Source of the DNA: an uncultured Methylobacter sp.
GTDB taxonomy: Bacteria > Pseudomonadota > Gammaproteobacteria > Methylococcales > Methylomonadaceae
Direction: 5' to 3'
DNA length: 5,458 bases
Assembly (NCBI GenBank): GCA_903831545.1
Contig: CAIKYI010000754.1
Location: 1-5,458, forward strand
The translations under genes and the position numbers were made by a program. The notes beneath the pieces were generated by a model. It was not told the origin of the DNA. It ran no database searches and saw nothing but the letters and a program-made list of their open reading frames with translations. Below are positions 1 to 5,458 of this stretch, piece after piece (positions within the stretch are counted from its first letter, which is position 1; each line of letters starts with the position of its first letter).

Positions 1-640
1 TTCCGGATGGCAAACCAAAACGGGCGCTACTGGCGATGCTGTCACCGATCACCGACCATCGCACACCTAAGCCATAGTCAATATTTTCCGGGGCTGCGCT
101 TGGTGAGGACAAGGTAACGCTATGCCCGGTCGCATCAATACTAGTGGTAGCGCCGTTGCCGCCACTGAAGTACCCCGCATTCAAGGCGACATTTCCGCCA
201 ACATTTAATACCCCCGGCGCTGCGATAGAGCTATTGCCGCTGACGGGATCAATAAGCTGACCCACGCCCTTGATAGCTTGCGTGGCGTTAAAATTGACCT
301 TCTGGAAACCATTAATCGCATAGTTACCGCTACCCAACTGAATTTCACGCGCATTTAAGCTCAAAATGCCACTGCCGTTACCGGTTAGTTGACTGCTAGC
401 GCCCTGATTGGTCAGTTTGATCAAATCAGCTGAAATACTGGCTGTAGCACCATCATTATTAAAACCATTAATAGCCGCTGCCGAAATCAATAATTGCTTG
501 TTGTTGAAGCCAGTTGCACCATAAATATTTAAATCGCTGGCGCTGGTCAAGCGCAGTTCATCTACAGTAAAATTTGTATCTCTTAACACCAGTCCTGTTG
601 TGGTAACTGGGTCACTTACGACAATGATAGCACTTGAATT
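1..640 (-). pseudogene. Continuation of the exoprotein reading frame beyond the TAG, open to the left edge
   Basis: Translated by hand in exactly the same frame as the upstream coding region, positions 640 to 2 give 213 sense codons with no stop. The product begins NSSAIIVVSDPVTTTGLVLR and continues with strands such as VDELRLTSASDLNIYG, ASISADLIKLTNQG and GNVALNAGYFSGGNG, ending SSARFGLPSG at the edge. It matches the upstream part in character: beta-helix-like, Gly/Asn/Ser-rich and cysteine-free. A 213-codon open frame is unlikely by chance, and its protein-like composition argues that it was under selection until recently. It has no in-frame ATG. The first in-frame GTG (589-587) has only a poorly spaced AGGA before it, so independent translation looks unlikely, and a product starting there would lack a signal for export. 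I read it as the severed downstream part of the same gene, or as one CDS with it if the TAG is an error or is read through. Confidence 0.8.
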
Positions 641-650
641 CTACGACAAT
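617..650. repeat. 9-bp direct repeat flanking 16 bp, next to the TAG
   Basis: On the plus strand TACGACAAT occurs at 617-625 and again at 642-650, separated by GATAGCACTTGAATTC. The right copy overlaps two of the three bases of the TAG codon. The 25-bp offset is not a multiple of three. It could be a small local duplication, a footprint of a mobile element that makes 9-bp target duplications, or chance. The 16-bp spacer has no convincing inverted ends, so I only record it. Confidence 0.45.
641..643 (-). other. In-frame amber (TAG) codon interrupting the exoprotein gene
   Basis: Reading on the minus strand, the codons are GCA TTG TCG TAG AAT TCA AGT, so residues ALS are followed by a stop and then NSS in the same frame. 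Both sides encode the same kind of protein and no frame change is needed to join them. A single substitution would restore a sense codon. TTG (Leu) would suit the alternating pattern of the strand (A-L-S-L-N-S), but TCG, TGG, CAG, AAG or GAG are also one step away. I see no slippery heptamer or obvious stem-loop next to it that would argue for programmed recoding. Confidence 0.8.
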
Positions 651-3600
651 GCTCCGCCCTGCATGTCTAGGGTGCCATCGAAAACTGTGTCTTTACTCGA
701 ATCCAGCAGCATAGAGCCCCCCGCTTTCAAGCGAGCGCCCGACTCAACCGTCAGCACGCCACCAATACCACTGACTGTTTTATCGCGAATAACGTCTACC
801 TGGCCAGCATTTGAAACCCTAAGCACAGCCGCATCACTGGTCGAATTGAAATTGTCTACCAACAAGGTTCCTCCAGCGACTCTGGTTGTTCCGCTACTTT
901 CCACCACTGCGCCGCTTGCTACGGTCACATTATTGATGGCAGCGAGCAGTATTTCCTGCCCTTTCAGGTAAACATTACCGTCGATTTTAACTTCCCCAGA
1001 GGTTACTGTAATCCGCTGTCCATTGGCATCTTTGCTTCGCTTGCCGCCCAACAACAAACTAGGTGAATTAAGTTTATTCAAATCATCAACCAACAATCCC
1101 ACAGTGCCGGAAGCAACTAAAGCCAAATCCTGACGCTGGCCGACCAGTTCCAGGCGATCAGCGGTAATATCAACCTGTCCACCCAGTCCGTTGCCAAACG
1201 GATTGGAAATTAAATTAGCCGTCAACGCCAGACTGTTTTTGGCGTCAATTACCAGACTACCCGCATCCCAGGGTAATTGTGGCAATACAGTGCCTTCTTT
1301 AGCAGCTTTAGCGGAAAAAAACTGGTTGGCTGAATAATCAGTGTATTGCGAACGGGTTCTGGCAATGGTGCCAGGTTCAACCGCAAATCCTTGCATACGT
1401 GCGTTTTGAATATTAGATCCAGCTATGCCATAGCGACCTGCAACTATAACGGTCCTTCCCAAATTTGTTGTCGTTTGATATTGATCCTGAGTTCCCGCTT
1501 TTGGCGTAACCAGATAAGCACCCGGTAACAAAGCGTAATGGGCAGGCAACAACGTATACCAACCGGCCGCTAAACCGGCACCTGCATTCAGATAAACACT
1601 TTGCCCATTGGCTAAACCGGAAGTCGCTGACTCCAGCGGATCATAAGGCGTAAGCACGTTATTGTAGCCCGGTAAAACCGCAAATTTCTGGCCATTACCT
1701 GCGACTGTCGAAGCAAGAGTGTCATTGCTGCCGCCGGCGCCGGTGATAAATTCATAGGCATATAAATCGCCACCACCCGACAAGTCAATAGTTGCGCCGG
1801 TTTGTAAATGAAGATTCCTGCCGGATAATTGCAGACGTTTTTCCGGAGGTGTATTCACAAGGATATTAAAGCTGCCGGAACTGTTTAAAGGATAAAGCCA
1901 AGTGGTCCCACCCGAACCGAGCCCAAAAGGAATAACCAAGCCATTGCCTGATACCGAGGTGAGACTGCCGGTTGCCAGTTGCAAATTTTGACCGGCATTA
2001 AGCACCAACTCACCAAAAGGCGCTTTCAATACACCTTTTTGAAAAATATCAGGTGCATTAACCGTCAAACGGCCACCGACCGAATAGACTGGAGCCTGGA
2101 CGCCACCATTGCCAATAAAGCTAACCGTTTTGTCGGCGTTTATCGTGTAATCGCTTAACGTCGCTGGATATAACTGGCTTGAGATAATGTTCAAATCGCC
2201 GGCAACATTCAACTGACCCAGAAAATCCTTTGCACCATTGATGTCAGCAAGACCACGCAGCCTGACATCGCCAGAACTTTGCAAATTTACCGTATTAAAG
2301 CCGTTGTAGCTTAAGCCACCAATCAGATCAATGCCTTTGGCGCTAAGGTTGAATAGACTTGATCCAGCGCTGGCGGCTGGTGCCAATGCCAGCCCCCCAG
2401 AGTTATTTCTAACTTTTGTCGATCCTAAGGCAGCGTAATTTGTGATAAGTGACACTGTAGCATTATCAGCTTCAATGCTGGGCGTATCGATAATGATTTG
2501 ACGGCCGGCATTAAGTTCCACATTGCCCTGAAATTTAATAGCGCTAGTAAATTGGCCATTTCTTGGTGCCGCATCCGTTATTAGTGCGATCGAATCGAAA
2601 CCTGCATTATTGATTTTGCTGGATTTTAATTTTGCCAAACCGCTGTAACTGCCGGAATCAATCGCATCACCCGCTTTCAGATTGACGGGTACAACCTGGC
2701 TGTTATCGGTGGAAACCTGAAAAACCCGCGTCAACCCCAACCCCAACTGATCCGGAAAACCGGCATTAACGCCTGCAGAACGCAAACCTCGATCAAAATT
2801 AACTGTCAATGCGCCACCGGCAGACCCGGCGCCACCGCTATGCGCTATAAAGTCGCCATCCGCCAGGATTCCTTCTCCGGCAGCCAAGCTGATACTGCCA
2901 GCATCCGAAGCTATATTACGAGAAACCAGACTTTGCCCTTCAATAAAACTCAGTGTTTTGGAAATACCTGAAACATCAATGTTAGATCCTTGGCGGGTAA
3001 CGATATAACCGCGATTGGCATTCAAGGCTACCGTGCCGCCATTGAGTACCTGACCCGTCACCAGGCCGGTCATATTTAACTGTGGAATAAAGGCGCCCTG
3101 CGCCAATAGTTGGCTATCTGCGCCCAGCCAAATCGCTTGGGAGGAGGAAAAACCAGCATCAATTTTGGGTTGGGTGATATTTAACGCAATCGAGCCGCCC
3201 GGTGTTTTAATGCTGCCGTTGACGATTATCGAGGTATCGGAATTGAGTTCAACACTGGCATTTACGTCAGTTTGTATCAATGTACCAGCCCCTATGGTCA
3301 CGGATTCTTGCCAATTTTGACCGGTTAATTCAGCGTAAGACAGCTTTAAATTAACCGGTGTGCGTAGCGCGTCAGATAAGGTTACCTGTTGGCTAAAATC
3401 TTTTATTTTTCTACCGTTCGCAGCGGTCAATGCCGAGGCGGTCAATTGTAAGTTGCGCTGCTGGAGATTAAGTTGCACATTATCAGCGACTTTCAATCCG
3501 TAATAATTGGCGGTCAGGTCATAACTGGAAAAACCACCCTTATTAAAAAATTCCTGCGTTAAAAGCAAGGCCTGCAGATCTGAACTGTTTCTGACTGGTA

Positions 3601-5458
3601 TGTCATTAACTGAGCCAATCACTATTTCATTGGTCTGCACGGTCAGAGCGCCATTTTTTGTCAAACTCAAGGCATGTAAATCCCCATCCATAATTACACT
3701 GCCCGTGTGCACAATAAGGTCGTTACTGGCAGCGGTTAGTTTGATGTTACCACCCGCACCCGCAGTCACCTTGCCAGTGTTTTGCCGCCAGGCTCCGCCA
3801 TCGGCTTCAATAACGCTGCCTTTGGCGAGGTGGATATCACCCTGCTCGGTAAGCAGATTGACGCTGCCACCTTGGGTGGCAATAGTTGCCAAGCTACTGC
3901 CCTTTGAAATAGCCAACCAGTCATTAACCCAAAGTCCACTGACATCAATCAGCGCCGAACTACCCAACGTGATAGATCCCGGCAGACTGACATCCCTGTC
4001 GCCTTGGCGCTGAGTGACCGGTTTTAAATTAACAGTCCCAGAAGGACTAACGATAGCACCTTGTATATTAAAGTTTTGGGCTGATAGATCCAAGTTGCCA
4101 AAAACAGGTAAAACAATTTTAGTGTTTTTAGTAACGCTTAGAGCTCCATTGGTCTTGACCGTGATATTTTGAATCCCGGAATTTTTAAAAGTAGTCGTAT
4201 TTAGCGTCAACGCGACCGGATCGGGTGAATCACGGGCTTTCCTGGGCAATGGGTCGCCGGGATTTAACGACAGGGCAAGCGGATTCTGATCGAACACTAC
4301 ATCCTGTTTACCAAGATTGTTGCCGTTGTTTAAATCAATAGACAGCGTACTACCCAAAGGCAGGTCTGCAGGGAGGCGTTGCAGTGATCCACTGACAGTC
4401 TGGCCCTGAAGCCTGCCGTCCAATAACGCTTCGTAGCTGCTAATAGTCAGAGTGCCACCCGCCTTGCCTTGCAGATATCCTGGCACATAATGCTGCAGTG
4501 TGGATTGAGCCAAAATGCTGTCGTAATGGCGATTGGGATCGGCGGTTGCAATATCATAAACCTGACCATTAGCGATTAATTTGGTTGTTGCAATTTTGCC
4601 TGCCTGATAAGCAACCGAGCCACCGGAAAAATCTATGGTACTGCCGGCCTGGGTTATGACATCGCCGCTGGATGTCAGCTTAACGGTACCGCCTGAGGTG
4701 CTGCGCTCGTCAATGTTACGGGCAATACGCGCAACAGCACCGGTAATGTCGGCAATGGGTAAGCTTGCGCTGACCAGATTGCCGTTCGCATCGTAGACTA
4801 AATTGGCGTCGCGAATATCGACATTAACCTTTTGTCCGTAAAGTACGCCATCTCGTTGCAAGGGTGCATCGCGCAATTCATTTTTACGCAGTTCTACATT
4901 AACAATATTGCTGGTTGCCGCCAACGCGACATTTTTGACGCCGGACACATCGATCGTACTGCCCGACTCCTGATAAATCCGTGCCTTACCTTTTTGCGCT
5001 GGGTTATCAAGATTATCAACAGCGTTGATATTGACATTACCCGAATGGGCCTGCACCAGGGAATTGTTACGCAGTTGCACATCGTGGCCGCTGATTTCAA
5101 TGAATGATCGCTGTTGTGCCTGGGCATCGATGGCGGTTGCCGATTTGTCGGCGTCCAGCTCGACACTGGTTATGCTTCCACCCGCAAGCGTGACCGTGGC
5201 ACTAGTACCCAAATTATCATCAAGTTCGGTCACCCGCGCCGCAGTGCGCGTAGTTGTGCCGCCCTTCAAAACCCCATCGATTTGCTGAAAACCTTCGCGC
5301 GCCAGCAATCTGACTGAACCGTTCAATTGCACCGAAGTAGATGCCGATGCTATACCATTTTGATTAACCGCAAAACCGATCAAACTGGCATTGCCTCGAT
5401 CTGCCAATACTTTACCAACGTTGTTGACATCGCCACCGGTGCCCACTTCAACCAGCAA
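641..5458 (-). CDS. Filamentous haemagglutinin-like large exoprotein (TpsA type), 5'-partial, ending at an in-frame TAG
   Basis: Seen: 1605 codons open from the right edge to a TAG at 643-641. The first codon (TTG) is only the window edge, so the true start lies outside. The translation is rich in Gly, Ser, Asn, Thr, Ala and Val, has no cysteine, and consists of short alternating hydrophobic strands (GGTVKLTSSGDVITQAGSTI, GGNIKLTAASNDLIVHTGSV) typical of right-handed beta-helix adhesins. ID(V/F/L)SG turns recur at residues 169, 275, 504, 827 and 1224. A Tyr/Leu/Pro block lies at about 1259-1322. No signal peptide, TPS domain or toxin domain is visible. Family knowledge: such proteins cross the inner membrane by Sec and the outer membrane through a TpsB/Omp85-like partner, and serve in adhesion, biofilm or contact functions. 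No partner gene is in the window. Inference: the TAG truncates a longer protein, because the frame stays coding beyond it. The family call is firm; the specific role is unknown. Confidence 0.9.
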   Translation of the reverse strand: MLVEVGTGGDVNNVGKVLADRGNASLIGFAVNQNGIASASTSVQLNGSVRLLAREGFQQIDGVLKGGTTTRTAARVTELDDNLGTSATVTLAGGSITSVELDADKSATAIDAQAQQRSFIEISGHDVQLRNNSLVQAHSGNVNINAVDNLDNPAQKGKARIYQESGSTIDVSGVKNVALAATSNIVNVELRKNELRDAPLQRDGVLYGQKVNVDIRDANLVYDANGNLVSASLPIADITGAVARIARNIDERSTSGGTVKLTSSGDVITQAGSTIDFSGGSVAYQAGKIATTKLIANGQVYDIATADPNRHYDSILAQSTLQHYVPGYLQGKAGGTLTISSYEALLDGRLQGQTVSGSLQRLPADLPLGSTLSIDLNNGNNLGKQDVVFDQNPLALSLNPGDPLPRKARDSPDPVALTLNTTTFKNSGIQNITVKTNGALSVTKNTKIVLPVFGNLDLSAQNFNIQGAIVSPSGTVNLKPVTQRQGDRDVSLPGSITLGSSALIDVSGLWVNDWLAISKGSSLATIATQGGSVNLLTEQGDIHLAKGSVIEADGGAWRQNTGKVTAGAGGNIKLTAASNDLIVHTGSVIMDGDLHALSLTKNGALTVQTNEIVIGSVNDIPVRNSSDLQALLLTQEFFNKGGFSSYDLTANYYGLKVADNVQLNLQQRNLQLTASALTAANGRKIKDFSQQVTLSDALRTPVNLKLSYAELTGQNWQESVTIGAGTLIQTDVNASVELNSDTSIIVNGSIKTPGGSIALNITQPKIDAGFSSSQAIWLGADSQLLAQGAFIPQLNMTGLVTGQVLNGGTVALNANRGYIVTRQGSNIDVSGISKTLSFIEGQSLVSRNIASDAGSISLAAGEGILADGDFIAHSGGAGSAGGALTVNFDRGLRSAGVNAGFPDQLGLGLTRVFQVSTDNSQVVPVNLKAGDAIDSGSYSGLAKLKSSKINNAGFDSIALITDAAPRNGQFTSAIKFQGNVELNAGRQIIIDTPSIEADNATVSLITNYAALGSTKVRNNSGGLALAPAASAGSSLFNLSAKGIDLIGGLSYNGFNTVNLQSSGDVRLRGLADINGAKDFLGQLNVAGDLNIISSQLYPATLSDYTINADKTVSFIGNGGVQAPVYSVGGRLTVNAPDIFQKGVLKAPFGELVLNAGQNLQLATGSLTSVSGNGLVIPFGLGSGGTTWLYPLNSSGSFNILVNTPPEKRLQLSGRNLHLQTGATIDLSGGGDLYAYEFITGAGGSNDTLASTVAGNGQKFAVLPGYNNVLTPYDPLESATSGLANGQSVYLNAGAGLAAGWYTLLPAHYALLPGAYLVTPKAGTQDQYQTTTNLGRTVIVAGRYGIAGSNIQNARMQGFAVEPGTIARTRSQYTDYSANQFFSAKAAKEGTVLPQLPWDAGSLVIDAKNSLALTANLISNPFGNGLGGQVDITADRLELVGQRQDLALVASGTVGLLVDDLNKLNSPSLLLGGKRSKDANGQRITVTSGEVKIDGNVYLKGQEILLAAINNVTVASGAVVESSGTTRVAGGTLLVDNFNSTSDAAVLRVSNAGQVDVIRDKTVSGIGGVLTVESGARLKAGGSMLLDSSKDTVFDGTLDMQGGALS
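1495..1684 (-). other. Conserved Tyr/Leu/Pro-rich block of the exoprotein (residues about 1259-1322)
   Basis: Residues 1259-1275 read FAVLPGYNNVLTPYDPL, and about 20 residues later comes GLAAGW followed by YTLLPAHYALLPGAYLVTP, ending near residue 1322. The block is unusually rich in Tyr, Pro and Leu compared with the Gly/Asn/Ser beta-helix around it. I recognise closely similar blocks in proteins annotated as filamentous haemagglutinin family outer membrane protein, where the pattern G-x-G-L-x-A-G-x-Y-T-L-L-P-A-x-Y-A-L-L-P-G-A recurs. It is one of the best arguments for the family call. Its function is unknown; the prolines suggest a loop or insert standing off the beta-helix. Confidence 0.65.
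1775..4960 (-). repeat. Recurring ID(V/F/L)SG protein motif in the beta-helix
   Basis: The motif appears as IDVSG at residues 169-173, IDFSG at 275-279, IDVSG at 504-508, IDVSG at 827-831 and IDLSG at 1224-1228. It is usually preceded by G-S/A-x. A degenerate form, GSVIEADGG, lies shortly after the third copy. The copies are diverged at DNA level and unevenly spaced, so they are ancient structural repeats of the beta-helix (a strand followed by a turn), not a tandem DNA repeat. Such motifs are common in large exoproteins of this type. Confidence 0.7.
5269..5458 (-). other. N-proximal block of the exoprotein, family segment that normally follows the TPS domain
   Basis: The first 60 or so residues in the window contain VEVGTGGDVNNVGKVLADRG, then LIGFAVNQNGIASASTSVQL and NGSVRLLAREGF. 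From memory of this exoprotein family, a segment of this form (an N-x-G-K-V-x-A-D-x-G strand, then G-F-A-V-N-Q-N-G and S-V-x-L-N-G-S-V-x-L-L-A-R-E-G) sits shortly after the N-terminal haemagglutination-activity domain. That would place the missing signal peptide and TPS domain a few hundred codons beyond the right edge. The motif is read directly; the placement is inference. Confidence 0.6.

Noticed and set aside
617..650. 9-bp target duplication left by an excised insertion sequence as the cause of the TAG
   Set aside because: Removing one repeat and the spacer (25 bp) leaves a TAA in the upstream frame and shifts the downstream frame, so the supposed pre-insertion gene would not be intact. 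The spacer also lacks clear inverted ends.
600..660. A frameshift, not a nonsense codon, as the cause of the interruption
   Set aside because: Codon-by-codon reading shows that the downstream coding frame is the same as the upstream one; 640 is the first base of the next codon and the phase holds to position 2.
590..660. Programmed stop-codon readthrough
   Set aside because: I see no adjacent structure or recoding signal, and amber recoding would be exceptional for this family. It remains possible but is not supported.
600..971. Plus-strand open frame of 123 codons overlapping the end of the exoprotein gene
   Set aside because: It is antisense to well-supported coding sequence, has a GTG start without a clear ribosome binding site, and its product has no recognisable domain. 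It is a shadow ORF.
3600..4013. Plus-strand open frame of 137 codons
   Set aside because: It lies wholly antisense to the beta-helix coding region. The Pro/Leu/Ser-rich translation is what the complement of Gly/Ser/Asn/Thr codons yields.
4832..5317. Overlapping small open frames on both strands near the right end
   Set aside because: All overlap the main frame in other phases, several overlap one another, and none has a family signature.
1..5458. CdiA-like contact-dependent inhibition toxin, CRISPR array or tRNA
   Set aside because: No toxin domain or VENN-type motif appears in the translated part, no regularly spaced DNA repeats are present, and no tRNA-like segment was seen. The C-terminus, where a toxin would sit, is outside the window.

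Overview
The window lies inside one very large minus-strand gene. It encodes the central part of a secreted filamentous-haemagglutinin-like exoprotein (TpsA type, two-partner secretion). The protein is glycine-, serine-, asparagine- and threonine-rich and has the short alternating hydrophobic strands of a long right-handed beta-helix. Neither gene end is visible. The N-terminus (signal peptide and haemagglutination-activity/TPS domain) should lie beyond position 5458, and the C-terminus beyond position 1. The family points to a Gram-negative proteobacterium. The moderate GC content and the style of the protein would fit a gamma- or betaproteobacterium, but I cannot name a genus.

Layout, read along the gene from right to left: positions 5458-644 encode 1605 residues without interruption. 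They begin with a block that in relatives sits just after the TPS domain. Long beta-helix stretches follow, punctuated by recurring ID(V/F/L)SG turns. Two more family-like blocks occur, one around 3550-3520 and a Tyr/Leu/Pro-rich one around 1684-1495. At 643-641 the frame meets a TAG stop. The same frame then stays open from 640 to the left edge (213 codons, no stop) and still encodes the same kind of beta-helix protein.

The most notable observation is therefore an in-frame amber codon inside an otherwise intact giant exoprotein gene. The simplest reading is a single-base nonsense mutation (for example TTG to TAG), which makes the gene a recent pseudogene or phase-off allele. A sequencing error is the main alternative and programmed readthrough a distant one. 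No other gene, RNA gene, CRISPR array, insertion sequence, promoter or terminator could be supported. There is no intergenic DNA in the window, and the plus-strand ORFs are shadows of this gene. I found no evidence of an undescribed system.
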